From Mycolicibacterium rutilum (GTDB lineage Bacteria > Actinomycetota > Actinomycetes > Mycobacteriales > Mycobacteriaceae), in the NCBI RefSeq assembly GCF_900108565.1, contig NZ_LT629971.1, positions 4,588,001 to 4,652,000 on the forward strand: 64,000 bases of DNA, read 5' to 3'. The notes beneath the pieces are model-generated. The model was not told the DNA's origin. It searched no databases and worked only from the letters and a program-made list of their open reading frames with translations. Below, piece after piece: positions 1 to 9,032 of this stretch. The translations under genes and the position numbers were made by a program. The number at the start of each line of letters is the position of its first letter. The first letter of the stretch is position 1.

Positions 1-361
1 GCCCGGTGTAGAGGACGTCGTCGACGAGGATAACCAGGGCGTCGTCGATGCCGCCTTCGGGAATCGAGGTCTCCTCCAGCGCCCGCGGGGGCTTGAAGTC
101 GAGGTCATCGCGGTAGAGCGTGATGTCGAGCGCTCCGTGCGGAACCGCGACGCCGGAGAACTCCTCGATCTTGCCGACCAGCCGGGTGGCCAGTGTCACG
201 CCGCGGGTGGGGATACCGAGCAACACGACGCGGGGCGCGTCGGCGCCGTCGAGTGCGGTTTTTTCGATGATCTGATGGGCGATCCGGGAGATGGTGCGGC
301 CCACGTCCGCTGCGGACATCAATTCCCGGTCGGCGCTCGGCGAGTCTGAATGCGCGCTCAA
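1..361 (-). CDS. pyrR: Bifunctional pyr operon regulator / uracil phosphoribosyltransferase, C-terminus off the left edge
   Basis: PyrR binds pyr mRNA in response to UMP and can also make UMP from uracil and PRPP. About 120 N-terminal residues are present. They include the type I phosphoribosyltransferase PRPP loop (VILVDDVLYTG, at the window edge) and the family start SADRELMSAADVGRTISRIA. I take TTG at 361 as the start: an AGGAGGT Shine-Dalgarno lies about 9 nt upstream, and the nearby GTG runs into a stop. The gene continues past base 1, where the pyr operon would follow. Its place next to the nusB/efp/aro block matches other fast-growing mycobacteria, from memory. Confidence 0.93.
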   Translation of the reverse strand, partial: MSAHSDSPSADRELMSAADVGRTISRIAHQIIEKTALDGADAPRVVLLGIPTRGVTLATRLVGKIEEFSGVAVPHGALDITLYRDDLDFKPPRALEETSIPEGGIDDALVILVDDVLYTG

Positions 362-473
362 GCCACTCTGACCTCCTTCTCCGCCTCTCTGGACGGCTCT
401 TTAAAGGACGTCGAAACTTGGCCGAGCTTAGCACCCGCGCTCCAGCCCATCTCGCCTGGTTACGCTGGCGCCG

Positions 474-1676
474 ATGAAACTCGACGAGAACCAGGCCTCC
501 ATCCGTGAGGCCATCGACGCCGGGCTGCTGGCCGGGGCGGTCACGCTGGTGTGGCACGCCGGTCAGGTGCGGCAGGTCAACGAGCTCGGCTTCCGCGACG
601 TCGACGCCCGGCTGCCGATGCAGCGCGACACGGTGTTCCGGATCGCCTCGATGAGCAAGCCCGTGACGGTCGCGGCCGCGATGGCGCTCATCGAGGAGGG
701 CAAGCTCGCGCTCACCGACCCGGTGGCCAAGTGGCTGCCCGAACTGAGCGACATGCGCGTGCTCGCCGATCCGCAGGGCGTGCTGGACAAGACCGTGCCC
801 GCCCGTCGCGCCATCACCATCGACGACCTGATGACGCATCGCAGCGGGCTGGCCTACGCGTTCTCCGTGCTCGGCCCGCTGGCCCGCGCCTACGGCAGGA
901 TGTCGTTTCGCCAGGACCAGGACCGCTGGTTGGCCGAACTGGCCCAGTTGCCGCTGGCGCACCAGCCCGGGGACCGCCTCACCTACAGCCACGCGACCGA
1001 TGTGTTGGGCATCGCGCTGGCCCGGATCGAGGGCAAGCCGCTGTCGGACGTGCTCGCCGAGCGGATCTTCGAACCCCTGGGCATGGTCGACACCGGGTTC
1101 TCCGTCACACCGGCCGGCCGGCGGCGCGCGGCGACGATGTACAAACTCGACAAGGACAACAAGCTCCAGCACGACGTGATGGGCCCGCCGCCGATCACCG
1201 ATCCGCCGTTCTGCACGGGCGGGGCCGGGCTGTGGTCGACCGCCGACGACTATCTGCGGTTCGCCCGGATGCTGCTGGCCGGCGGCACGCTCGACGGGGT
1301 GCGGGTGCTCTCCGAGGACTCCGTGCGGCTGATGCGCACCGACCGGCTGACCGACGAGCAGAAGCGACAGCCCTTCCTGGGCGCGCCGTTCTGGGTCGGT
1401 CGCGGCTTCGGGCTGAACCTGTCGGTGGTGACCGACCCGGCGAAGTCGCGTCAACTGTTCGGCCCCGGCGGTGTGGGCACGTTCAGCTGGCCGGGCGCGT
1501 ACGGCACCTGGTGGCAGGCCGATCCGTCCGCCGACGTGATCCTGATCTATCTGATCCAGAACCTGCCGGACCTCGGTGTCGACGCCGCCGCGATCGCCGG
1601 CAACACGTCGTTGGCCAAACTGCAGAGCGCCCAGCCCAAATTCATTCGCCGGACGTACCAGGCGCTCGACCTGTAG
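474..1676 (+). CDS. Serine beta-lactamase-like hydrolase (class C / esterase EstB type)
   Basis: A 400-residue member of the class C beta-lactamase / D-alanyl-D-alanine carboxypeptidase superfamily. Visible motifs are the catalytic S-x-x-K (SMSK, S59 and K62) and the Tyr motif YSH (Y171), which stands in for the usual Y-x-N. A C-terminal glycine-rich segment (GPGGVGTFSWPGAYG) occupies the place of the KTG strand. No signal peptide is visible, so it is probably cytoplasmic and more likely an esterase or transesterase than a drug-hydrolysing lactamase. It is divergent from pyrR and 16 bp upstream of the FAD monooxygenase, so the two may be co-transcribed. The substrate cannot be told from sequence. 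Confidence 0.88.
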   Translation: MKLDENQASIREAIDAGLLAGAVTLVWHAGQVRQVNELGFRDVDARLPMQRDTVFRIASMSKPVTVAAAMALIEEGKLALTDPVAKWLPELSDMRVLADPQGVLDKTVPARRAITIDDLMTHRSGLAYAFSVLGPLARAYGRMSFRQDQDRWLAELAQLPLAHQPGDRLTYSHATDVLGIALARIEGKPLSDVLAERIFEPLGMVDTGFSVTPAGRRRAATMYKLDKDNKLQHDVMGPPPITDPPFCTGGAGLWSTADDYLRFARMLLAGGTLDGVRVLSEDSVRLMRTDRLTDEQKRQPFLGAPFWVGRGFGLNLSVVTDPAKSRQLFGPGGVGTFSWPGAYGTWWQADPSADVILIYLIQNLPDLGVDAAAIAGNTSLAKLQSAQPKFIRRTYQALDL

Positions 1677-1692
1677 CCGATATCCTGGCGCC

Positions 1693-2904
1693 ATGTCGCA
1701 GCCGACCGTGGTGATCAACGGCGCCGGCATCGCCGGGCCTGCGCTGTCGTATTGGTTGACCCGCAACGGGTTTCACGTCATCGTCCTCGAGATCGCACCG
1801 AGCGTGCGCCCCGGCGGCCAGACGGTGGATCTGCGGGGCGCCGGCGGCGAGGTCGTCGAACGAATGGGCCTCATCGACGAGATGCGCTCGCGCGCCCTCG
1901 AACAGCGCGGTGCGGCCTGGGTGCGGTCCGACGGGTCTCGCCGCGCCGAGATGCCGGTGACCGCGTTCGGCGGCAACGGGTTGGTGTCGAAGTTGGAGAT
2001 CCTGCGCGGCGATCTGGTCGAAGTGCTCTATGAGGCCACCCGCGACGACGTCGAATACCGGTTCGGGACGACGGTTTCCGCGATCGAACAGGCCGCGGAC
2101 CGTGCCACGGTGACCCTGGCCGACGGCACCGCCGTCGACGCCGACCTCGTCGTGGGTGCCGACGGTCCGCATTCGGCGGTGCGACGACTGACCTTCGGAC
2201 CCGAGGACCAGTTCGCCAAGCCGATCGGCGGCTACAACGCCTGGTTCTCCGCGCCGGACACTGTCGGACTCGACGGCTGGTATCTGCTCTATCAGGCGCC
2301 GGGCGGGCTGAACGCGTCGATGCGGCCCTCGCATGACCCGTCGATCGCCAAGGCGGGGCTGGCGTTTCAGTCCGGCCCGATCGGCTACGACCGGCACGAC
2401 CTCGACGAGCAGCGCAGCATCCTGACCGACCGGTTCGCCGGCGCCGGGTGGCACTGCGACGCGCTACTGGAGGCGGCCCGCGCCGCCGACGACTTCTACT
2501 TCGACTCCTTCGCCCAGGTGCACATGCCGACCTGGTCGTCCGGGCGGGTGACGCTGGTGGGCGACGCCGGGTACTGCGCGTCGCCGCTGTCGGGCATGGG
2601 CACCAGCCTGGCGCTCGTCGGTGCCTATCTACTGGCGGGCGAGCTCGGGCAGGCCGAGACGTTCGACGCCGCCGGCCTGCCTCACGCGCTGGAGCGGTAC
2701 GAGACCGTGATGCGCCCTTACGTCGACACGTGCCAGAAGCTGAACAACACCGTCGACCGGTACGCACCGATGTCGGCGTCCGACATCGCCGTCAACGCCG
2801 CGGTGATGAAGTGGATGCAGCGCTGGCCGTTTCGGCCGGTCGCGGCGAAACTCTGGTTCACCACTGCAGATTCGATCGTTTTGCCGGACTACAACGTCGG
2901 CTGA
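1693..2904 (+). CDS. FAD-dependent aromatic-hydroxylase-type monooxygenase
   Basis: A 403-residue flavoprotein of the PHBH/UbiH-like group. The N-terminal dinucleotide-binding fold (NGAGIAGPALSYWL, GxGxxG) is followed by the PGGQTVDLRG segment. The mid-protein DG motif region reads DLVVGADGPHSAVR, and the second FAD motif is VTLVGDAGYCASPLSGMG. I chose the ATG at 1693 because homology begins immediately there; longer in-frame upstream sequence overlaps the previous gene and has no family similarity. It probably uses NAD(P)H and O2 to hydroxylate an unknown aromatic or tetracycline-like compound. Its 3' end overlaps the convergent small gene by 16 bp. Confidence 0.9.
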   Translation: MSQPTVVINGAGIAGPALSYWLTRNGFHVIVLEIAPSVRPGGQTVDLRGAGGEVVERMGLIDEMRSRALEQRGAAWVRSDGSRRAEMPVTAFGGNGLVSKLEILRGDLVEVLYEATRDDVEYRFGTTVSAIEQAADRATVTLADGTAVDADLVVGADGPHSAVRRLTFGPEDQFAKPIGGYNAWFSAPDTVGLDGWYLLYQAPGGLNASMRPSHDPSIAKAGLAFQSGPIGYDRHDLDEQRSILTDRFAGAGWHCDALLEAARAADDFYFDSFAQVHMPTWSSGRVTLVGDAGYCASPLSGMGTSLALVGAYLLAGELGQAETFDAAGLPHALERYETVMRPYVDTCQKLNNTVDRYAPMSASDIAVNAAVMKWMQRWPFRPVAAKLWFTTADSIVLPDYNVG

Positions 2905-3095
2905 TCGACCGTCCGGAGAGACTTCAGCTTGGCTTCCGCCATACGGTAGATGCCGTCGAGTGCTGCCTGCTCGACGGCGAGGTACTCGCTGATCACCTCG
3001 GGCGCCACCCCCGCGTCCCGAAGCCGCAGCGCCAACGAATAGGACAACGGCAATCTGCGCATGGCCCGCTCCCGGGCGTCGAGTTCGTCCGCCAT
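2889..3095 (-). CDS. Small conserved mycobacterial-type hypothetical protein
   Basis: A 68-residue, strongly helical, charged protein. It starts MADELDARERAMRRLP and contains a predicted helix pair around VISEYLAVEQAALDGIYRMAEAKL. The pattern looks like a small conserved actinobacterial regulatory or accessory protein, but I cannot name a family. It is convergent with and overlaps the end of the monooxygenase, and it lies 55 bp downstream of the LuxR gene on the same strand, so it could share that transcript. No DNA-binding motif, signal peptide or membrane segment is visible. Confidence 0.6.
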   Translation of the reverse strand: MADELDARERAMRRLPLSYSLALRLRDAGVAPEVISEYLAVEQAALDGIYRMAEAKLKSLRTVDQPTL

Positions 3096-3150
3096 CCTGC
3101 CAGCCTGCAGGACATTCGACCGGCCCAGCCGAGTAGCGCACTACTCGATT

Positions 3151-5727
3151 TCAGCCCGTGATCATTCGGGCCAGTTGGGCGCGGTCTTCTGCGCCGGTCT
3201 TCACCATCGCCCGGTAGATATGACCTTCGACGGTGCGCACTGACAACGTGAGGCGTTCGGCGATCTCGCGACTCGACAGCCCCTGACCGATCAGCGCGAC
3301 GATCTCGCGTTCCCGGTTGGTGAACGGCACGGGCACGGACGCCTTCTGGAGCGCAGGGGTGCTGAGCCCTCCGCAGCGACGGGCCAGTTCCCGTGCCCGC
3401 GACGCGTTCGTCAACGCCGATCCGCTGCGTTCCGCACGCCGGAACGCGGTTGCAGCGTGGCTCGCGGCGTCGACTGCGGCCACCATGTCGCCGATGCCTT
3501 CGAACTCAACGGAAACCGCCTCCAACCCCACGCCGTCCCCGGCCCGCAGTGCCTCGGCGAAGCGGGCCGCCAACCCCGCGCGGTGGCCCTCCACGAGCGA
3601 AGCGAGCTCGGACAGCCGAACGCCACAGGAGCCGTCCCCGAACTGCACGGCGGTCTGGAGGCACGCCACTTCGGCCGCCAATTGCCCCCGCGACCCGGCG
3701 GTTTCGGCGGCCGCCCTGATGGTGCGAATCGCCTCCGAAACGGCACCCTGCGCGGCAGCCACCCATGCCTGCGCGAGTGCGCGCTCGTAGGCGAGGAACT
3801 CCCAGCCTTGAGGGCAGGCTGCGGCGATCACCGCCTCCGATGCGGCGGCCTCGGTTACCCGTCCCGACATGGCGAGCGCAGCCGTGAGCGGGAGGCGGTA
3901 CCGGTACGTCCATCCGATCGGGTCTCCCGACGCCCTCATCAACTCAACGGCAGGCGCCAGCACCGAGCACGCCTCCGCCACCCGGCCCGCGCTGAGTGCC
4001 GCGCGGCCAGACACTCCCACGCTGACTGGAGACAACTGCGGACTCGGGAAGGTCGACGCGCGGACGCGCAACACTTCCGCGACGCGCTGCGCGTCGGCCA
4101 TCCGGCCTGCCAGCCAGTACGCGCTCAGGTGTGCGTCGATGATCACGAGATAGCCGCGAATCCCGATGGGATAACCAGTCTCGGCGATGGCTTCGGCCTC
4201 GCTGGTGCGTCCCACCTCGCCGGCGGCTACTGTCATGGCCCACACCGCCATTCGGGCCGCCACATCTGGCAGTTCGGCGGGAACGATGCGTGCGGACGCT
4301 TCGAGCGCGGCCCGCGGGTCACCGGTGGCCGCGCAGTAGACCACCCGGGCGGCGTCGACGCAGCCGCCATCGTGTGCCTCGGCACCGTCGATCAATTCCG
4401 CCGCGCCCGCGGCATCGCCGAGGCAGAACAGCCGGTTCGTTGCGCGGACGAAAACCAGTTTGGCCCGGTCGATCCCGGTGTACCGGTCCGCGGCGCCGGA
4501 AAGCAGGTGTTCGGCTTCGGCGCCGCGGCCCAGCCACGTCAGCAGAAACGCGTGGATGAAGAGCGCGTCCGCTCCTCCGCCCGCGCGCACCGCCGCATCC
4601 GCGAGCCGCTCGGCGAGACCGACGTCGACCTGCCAGGCCGCGCCGTGGGCGGCTCGGATGAACAGCTCCGGCGGGGGTTTGAGATCAGCATCGAGGCTCA
4701 GGGTGGCGCGCCGCACGACGATCTGCATGTCGTCGCGGTGGTCGGATGCCGCCAGTTCCGCGGCCACCAGCCCGCGCAGCCGGCGTAGTCGTGTCGCGGG
4801 CGCACGATTGCGTCGCACCTCACCGTAGAGCGGATGCGCGATCCGGACGACCGGGGTTCCGTCGATGTCGCTCAACGAGATCAGCCCGCGCACGTCTGCC
4901 TCTTCGATCGCGGCCGGGTCGGTGATCCGCGCCAGGGCGGACAGTTCCAGCGGCTCACCGATCGCAAGCGCATCGAGCACGTCGCTGACCGGGTCCGGTA
5001 GCGCACCGATGCGCGAGTCGATCAGTTCGGCAAGACCCGGCGGGAGGACCGGATGTCCCGTCCACCGCCAGAACGCCTGATGCTTGGCGAGCCGCCCGTC
5101 CAGAAGTTCCTGCTCGACGATGTTGCGAAGGTAGAGCACATTCCCCCGGGTCAGCTTCCACAGCCGGCGCACCACCTCGGGGTCGACCGACCCCGTCAGT
5201 GTCGCGACAAGCAGCTCCGCGGTCTCGGTCATCGACAGCGGTTGCAGATCAAGACGCTCGAAATGTGAACCGCGCCAAAGATCTTGAAGCGCAGCGGGCA
5301 ACGGCTCACCGTCGCGCACCGTGACGATGACTTTGGCCGCTTGCCGCACCACGATCTGGTGCAAGACGAATGCCGACAACTCGTCGAGGAGGTGGGCGTC
5401 GTCGACGCCGACGATGACCGGCGTATCCGGCGGCGCTGCCGTGAGCGAGTCGATGACGCTGTGCACCAGGCGAAGAGGATCGGTGAACTCGTCCTGGACC
5501 CAGGACGCGAAGGCGCCGAGGGGTAGCTCGCGGGCTGACGCGGTGGCCATTGCCCACTGCACTGGCAGTGCCCGGCGGCGACGGCCAGGGCTTCCCGAAC
5601 GACTCTGCTCTTGGCCGACTCCTGCCGTTCCGCCGACGATGATGCCGGAGACGTCGTGGGCGGAGATCGCGTCGGCGATCGCCGCCATCTCCTCGTTGCG
5701 ACCCGTCAACGGCCACGTCAAGCGCAC
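3151..5727 (-). CDS. Large LuxR-family ATPase regulator (LAL-like) with disrupted Walker A
   Basis: About 858 residues: an N-terminal AAA/STAND-type ATPase (Walker B-like VIVGVDDAHLLDE), a long helical TPR-like middle, and a C-terminal LuxR helix-turn-helix (LTNREREIVALIGQGLSSREIAERL-type segment near the end). I prefer GTG at 5727, which gives MRLTWPLTGR, the usual opening of this family. The expected P-loop is broken: the read frame gives GTAGVGQEQS. Removing one C of GGCC at 5613-5616 would give GVGKSRVVREALAVAAG, and one missing base near 5562-5567 restores the frame. The protein therefore carries about 16 aberrant residues exactly in the nucleotide-binding loop. Either this is sequencing error or the ATPase is inactive. 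Divergent from the SnoaL gene at 5807. Confidence 0.85.
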   Translation of the reverse strand: MRLTWPLTGRNEEMAAIADAISAHDVSGIIVGGTAGVGQEQSRSGSPGRRRRALPVQWAMATASARELPLGAFASWVQDEFTDPLRLVHSVIDSLTAAPPDTPVIVGVDDAHLLDELSAFVLHQIVVRQAAKVIVTVRDGEPLPAALQDLWRGSHFERLDLQPLSMTETAELLVATLTGSVDPEVVRRLWKLTRGNVLYLRNIVEQELLDGRLAKHQAFWRWTGHPVLPPGLAELIDSRIGALPDPVSDVLDALAIGEPLELSALARITDPAAIEEADVRGLISLSDIDGTPVVRIAHPLYGEVRRNRAPATRLRRLRGLVAAELAASDHRDDMQIVVRRATLSLDADLKPPPELFIRAAHGAAWQVDVGLAERLADAAVRAGGGADALFIHAFLLTWLGRGAEAEHLLSGAADRYTGIDRAKLVFVRATNRLFCLGDAAGAAELIDGAEAHDGGCVDAARVVYCAATGDPRAALEASARIVPAELPDVAARMAVWAMTVAAGEVGRTSEAEAIAETGYPIGIRGYLVIIDAHLSAYWLAGRMADAQRVAEVLRVRASTFPSPQLSPVSVGVSGRAALSAGRVAEACSVLAPAVELMRASGDPIGWTYRYRLPLTAALAMSGRVTEAAASEAVIAAACPQGWEFLAYERALAQAWVAAAQGAVSEAIRTIRAAAETAGSRGQLAAEVACLQTAVQFGDGSCGVRLSELASLVEGHRAGLAARFAEALRAGDGVGLEAVSVEFEGIGDMVAAVDAASHAATAFRRAERSGSALTNASRARELARRCGGLSTPALQKASVPVPFTNREREIVALIGQGLSSREIAERLTLSVRTVEGHIYRAMVKTGAEDRAQLARMITG

Positions 5728-5806
5728 GGAAAACAGCGTAGAAGCAGGTGCCCGACCAGTGCAGGGCGTATACACGAAGATCAGTCAGCGAAACCCCGGG
5801 GGGAAC

Positions 5807-6214
5807 ATGGATACCGCGATGATGGAGGAACTCGTTTCGCGTCATCTGCGCGCCGAGGAACGCGGCGACGTCGACGGCGCAATCGCCGTCTACACCGACG
5901 ACATCGAGCACGATGTCGTCGGTTTTCCGGACAGTCCTTCGTACGGCAAGGACGGCGCCCGGTCCTTCTACGACGAGTTGACAGCCAACTTTCGCGCGAA
6001 CCGAGAGCAGGTGCTGCACCGCTACGTCACCGACGAGGCGATGATCCTCGAGCAGCGCATGACCGGCGTGGTGACCGGCTCGATGCTCGGCTTGCCCGGC
6101 CGCGGGCGTGAGATCAGCTTCCGGATCCTGCACGTCTTCGAGTTTCGCGACGGACTCATCTGCCGGGAGAACATCTGGCTCGACAGCGCCGCCATCGTCG
6201 CGCAACTGAGCTGA
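5807..6214 (+). CDS. SnoaL/NTF2-like ester- or polyketide-cyclase-fold protein
   Basis: A 135-residue single-domain protein with the NTF2-like pattern. The N-terminal helix ends in EERGDVDGAIAVYTDDIEHDV, where the D-I-E-H-D step is typical of the pocket, followed by FYDELTANF, RITFRILHVFEF-like strands and a terminal IWLD. These proteins bind or isomerise small hydrophobic ligands, and no specific substrate can be assigned. The ATG at 5807 follows a purine-rich GGGGGGAA stretch. It is transcribed away from the LuxR regulator across an 80-bp gap, which makes it a reasonable target of that regulator (inference). Confidence 0.8.
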   Translation: MDTAMMEELVSRHLRAEERGDVDGAIAVYTDDIEHDVVGFPDSPSYGKDGARSFYDELTANFRANREQVLHRYVTDEAMILEQRMTGVVTGSMLGLPGRGREISFRILHVFEFRDGLICRENIWLDSAAIVAQLS

Positions 6215-6255
6215 TACCTAAGGCGCTGCTGCGCAGATGATTTGAGCCAGTGCGG

Positions 6256-6807
6256 TCACTGCATACTGCGCGACAGCACCCGGCCGAACTGCAGTAGCCG
6301 CTGCATCTGCGCCAGCCCGCCGTTGTCGACGGACTTGTAGTAGCGGAAGGACTCACAGTAGATGTCGGATTCGGTCGCCGACTTCTGTCGCGACCGGGTT
6401 ATCAGCTGCGTGTACATCCGCAGCCGGACCTCCGACAGCCGCCTGGTGTCGTCGTCGAGCATCTCGTATTCGGCGGTGAGCACGTGGTCGGTGATCGTCG
6501 AGAGCAGGATCGTGCGCACCGACGTGTTGAGCAGGCGCCGGCCGCGGTCGCCGCTGGTGGACATCTCGTCGTCCGCACGCCACATGATCAGCCGGTGGCC
6601 GTCGGTGAGCACCACCTCCTGCCACAGCGACTGGTCGGCCTCGCCCCACGCGTCGTCGGTGACCCCGCGCGACATGATGAACGACTTGATGGTCGGCAGA
6701 TCCACCACCGACCGCAGCTGGTCGAGCGCCAGGTCGGGATCGCGGAGATAGACACGGGCCGCCTCGTCGACGCTCGAGTACGGCGCCCAGTCCTGCGGTG
6801 TGGGCAT
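6256..6807 (-). CDS. Conserved hypothetical protein, neighbour of nusB (Rv2532c-like)
   Basis: A 183-residue soluble protein with no recognised catalytic motif. The N-terminal part (DWAPYSSVDEAARVYLRDPD) and a basic C-terminal helix (TRSRQKSATESDIY) frame a mainly helical body. Its place directly downstream of nusB, separated by only 3 bp, matches the conserved hypothetical gene that follows nusB in Mycobacterium tuberculosis. It is probably translated from the efp-nusB transcript. Function unknown. No membrane segment or signal peptide. Confidence 0.75.
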   Translation of the reverse strand: MPTPQDWAPYSSVDEAARVYLRDPDLALDQLRSVVDLPTIKSFIMSRGVTDDAWGEADQSLWQEVVLTDGHRLIMWRADDEMSTSGDRGRRLLNTSVRTILLSTITDHVLTAEYEMLDDDTRRLSEVRLRMYTQLITRSRQKSATESDIYCESFRYYKSVDNGGLAQMQRLLQFGRVLSRSMQ

Positions 6808-6810
6808 CTG

Positions 6811-7290
6811 CTACCCCTCGTTGCCGGTCCCTCGGACTGCCTGCGCTGCGGCCCGGATCTGCGGTGTCACGAGCATCACCTGGCCCAGTACGCCATTGAC
6901 GAAACCCGGTGAGTCGTCGGTGGATAACTGCTTGGCCAGTTCGACCGCCTCGTCGACGGCGACCGGCTCGGGCACGTCGTCGGCGTGCAACAACTCCCAC
7001 ACCGCGACGCGCAGGATGGCGCGGTCCACGGCGGGCAACCGGTCCAGCGTCCAGCCCTGCAGATGCGCCGCGATCAGATCGTCGATGTGCGCGGCGTGGT
7101 CCGTGACGCCGCGCGCCACCGTCACGGTGTACGGGTTGAGCGCTGAGACATCGCCTTCGGTCTCGGCCAGTGCCGTACGCGCGTCGGCCACCTGGGCGGC
7201 GGTGAGCCCGCGGGCCTCGGCTTCGAAGAGCAGGTCGACGGCGCGCTTGCGGGCCGCGTGCCTGCCACGATCGCCTCGCCGGTCAGCCAT
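6811..7290 (-). CDS. nusB: Transcription antitermination factor NusB
   Basis: A 159-residue all-helical NusB. With NusE (S10) it binds boxA RNA and promotes processive rRNA transcription. Recognisable features are the basic N-terminal ADRRGDRGRHAARKRAVDLLFEAEARG and the conserved LPAVDRAILRVAVWELLH and PVAVDEAVELAKQLSTDDSPGFVNGVLG blocks, which are the classic NusB C-terminal signature. It sits between efp (14 bp upstream) and the downstream conserved hypothetical gene, so this is an efp-nusB operon. Length and motifs are typical. Confidence 0.97.
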   Translation of the reverse strand: MADRRGDRGRHAARKRAVDLLFEAEARGLTAAQVADARTALAETEGDVSALNPYTVTVARGVTDHAAHIDDLIAAHLQGWTLDRLPAVDRAILRVAVWELLHADDVPEPVAVDEAVELAKQLSTDDSPGFVNGVLGQVMLVTPQIRAAAQAVRGTGNEG

Positions 7291-7304
7291 CGACGCGGGC
7301 TCCG

Positions 7305-7868
7305 TCAGGCATTGACGCGGCCCAGGTAGCTGCCGTCGCGCGAATCGACCTTCAGCTTGTCCCCGGTGTTAATGAACAGCGGCACCTGGATCTCGGCGCC
7401 GGTTTCCACGGTGGCCGGTTTGGTGCCCGCGCTGGAGCGGTCGCCCTGCAGGCCCGGCTCGGTGTGGGTCACCTCGAGCTCCACGGTGACCGGCAACTCC
7501 AGGTACAGCGGGGTGCCGTCGTGGAAGGCGATCTGCACCGGCATGCTCTCCAACAGGAAGCCGGCGGCGCGGCCGACCAGCGACTCGGGCAACGGGTGCT
7601 GTTCGTAGTCCTCGGAGTCCATGAACACGAAGTCGCTGCCGTCCCGGTACAGGTAGGTGGCGTCGCGCCGGTCGACGGTCGCCGTCTCGACCTTCACGCC
7701 GGCGTTGTAGGTCTTGTCGACGGTCTTGCCCGACACCACGTTCTTGAGCTTGGTGCGCACGAACGCCGGGCCCTTACCGGGCTTGACGTGCTGGAACTCG
7801 ATGATCTGCCACAGCTGGCCGTCGATGTTGAGGACGAGGCCGTTCTTGAAGTCGGCGGTCGATGCCAC
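7305..7868 (-). CDS. efp: Translation elongation factor P
   Basis: A 187-residue EF-P of normal length with three beta-barrel domains. The KOW-like N-terminal domain carries the tip loop KPGKGPAFVRTKLKN, where the lysine that is modified in some bacteria lies. The conserved central segment YLYRDGSDFVFMDSEDYEQ and the C-terminal GDKLKVDSRDGSYLGR follow. EF-P relieves ribosome stalling at polyproline, which fits the very proline-rich proteins encoded in this window (EspI-2 and the giant effector linker). The ATG at 7868 is preceded by AAAGGAG. It is 15 bp downstream of pepQ, so probably one operon. Confidence 0.98.
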   Translation of the reverse strand: MASTADFKNGLVLNIDGQLWQIIEFQHVKPGKGPAFVRTKLKNVVSGKTVDKTYNAGVKVETATVDRRDATYLYRDGSDFVFMDSEDYEQHPLPESLVGRAAGFLLESMPVQIAFHDGTPLYLELPVTVELEVTHTEPGLQGDRSSAGTKPATVETGAEIQVPLFINTGDKLKVDSRDGSYLGRVNA

Positions 7869-7883
7869 GTTGGTAGTACTCCT

Positions 7884-8999
7884 TTAGAGGATGGCCAGTT
7901 CCTTGGGGAACCGGGTGAGCAAGTCTGCGGTCTGATGTCGCCGGCTGCCCGGCTCCGAAGTGCCGCCGCCGACGACGAGCGTGTCCTCGATGCGGACACC
8001 GCCACGGTCGGGCAGATAGACACCGGGCTCCACCGTCACCGCGGAGCCAGCAAGCAGTGTACCGGCGGACGCGCCGCTGATTCCTGGCGCTTCGTGGATC
8101 TGCAGGCCGACGCCGTGTCCGAGCCCGTGGCCGAAGTTGTCGCCGTATCCGGCGTCGGCGATGACCTGCCGCGACGCGGCGTCGACGTCCTTGAGCACGA
8201 CCCCCGGCGCGAGCGCCTCGCGGCCTGCCCGCTGTGCGGTGGCGACCAGCTCGTAGATCTCGGTCTGCCACTGCGCGACCGGCGCCAGTACGAACGTGCG
8301 CGTCATGTCCGAGTGGTAGCCGCTGACCAGCGCGCCGAAGTCGATCTTGACGAAGTCGCCCGCGGCCAGCACGGCGTCGGTGGGCCGGTGATGCGGGATC
8401 GCCGAGTTCGGGCCGGTCGCCACGATCGTCTCGAACGAGGGCCCGTCGGCGCCGTGTTCGAGCATCAGCGCCTCGAGCTCGCCGCGGACCTCCTTCTCGG
8501 TGCGTCCCGGCCGCAGGCCGCCGCGCTCGACGAGGTCGTGCAGCGCCGCGTCCGCCGCCTCGCACGCCAGCCGCAGCAGCGCGATCTCGCCGGCGTCCTT
8601 GACCTCCCGCAGCGCCTCCACCGTTCCCGCCGCGCGGACAAACTCGGTCTGCTCACCGGCCGCCTTCGTCAGCGTGGCGAACGCGTCGACGGTCACCACG
8701 TGGCTTTCGAACCCGAGCCGTCGCACACCGTCGGCCGCGGCGCGCCGTGCCAGATAGGGGCCACAGGCCCGCTCGATGACGAGTTCGGCGTCCGGCGACT
8801 GCTGCGCGGCCTGGGTGCGGTACCGGCCGTCGGTGGCCAGCACCGGCGTTTCGTCCTCGACACGGACCAGCAAGGCAGCGTTGGAGCCGGTGAACCCGGA
8901 CAGGTACCGCACGTTCACCAGATCCGAGATCAGCATCGCGTCCAGCCCGGCCCCGGCGAGCCGGTCGCGCAACCGGTCCCGGCGCTGTGAAATAGTCAC
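7884..8999 (-). CDS. pepQ: M24-family Xaa-Pro dipeptidase / aminopeptidase
   Basis: A 371-residue creatinase-fold metallopeptidase that removes residues next to proline. The two-metal site is intact: the two Asp ligands in KIDFGALVSGYHSDMTRT, the His in GHGLGHGVG with the adjacent IHEAP, and the Glu ligands in VEPGVYLPDRGGVRIED. The N-terminal domain (RLRDRLAGAGLDAMLISDLVNVRYLSG) is typical. It heads the pepQ-efp-nusB run, the same order as in M. tuberculosis. It is divergent from the membrane protein gene at 9033, leaving a 33-bp shared promoter region. Confidence 0.95.
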   Translation of the reverse strand: MTISQRRDRLRDRLAGAGLDAMLISDLVNVRYLSGFTGSNAALLVRVEDETPVLATDGRYRTQAAQQSPDAELVIERACGPYLARRAAADGVRRLGFESHVVTVDAFATLTKAAGEQTEFVRAAGTVEALREVKDAGEIALLRLACEAADAALHDLVERGGLRPGRTEKEVRGELEALMLEHGADGPSFETIVATGPNSAIPHHRPTDAVLAAGDFVKIDFGALVSGYHSDMTRTFVLAPVAQWQTEIYELVATAQRAGREALAPGVVLKDVDAASRQVIADAGYGDNFGHGLGHGVGLQIHEAPGISGASAGTLLAGSAVTVEPGVYLPDRGGVRIEDTLVVGGGTSEPGSRRHQTADLLTRFPKELAIL

Positions 9000-9032
9000 G
9001 GTCGATGACGCTACTCGCTAAGGTGAGGCCCC

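Noticed and set aside
105..1766. A 553-codon minus-strand frame opposite the beta-lactamase-like gene
   Set aside because: The plus strand has clear SxxK motifs and normal codon structure; the antisense frame is low-complexity Arg/His/Gly.
5600..5650. GTAGVGQEQS as a novel nucleotide-binding loop
   Set aside because: The standard GVGKS loop appears intact one frame away, so indels explain it better.
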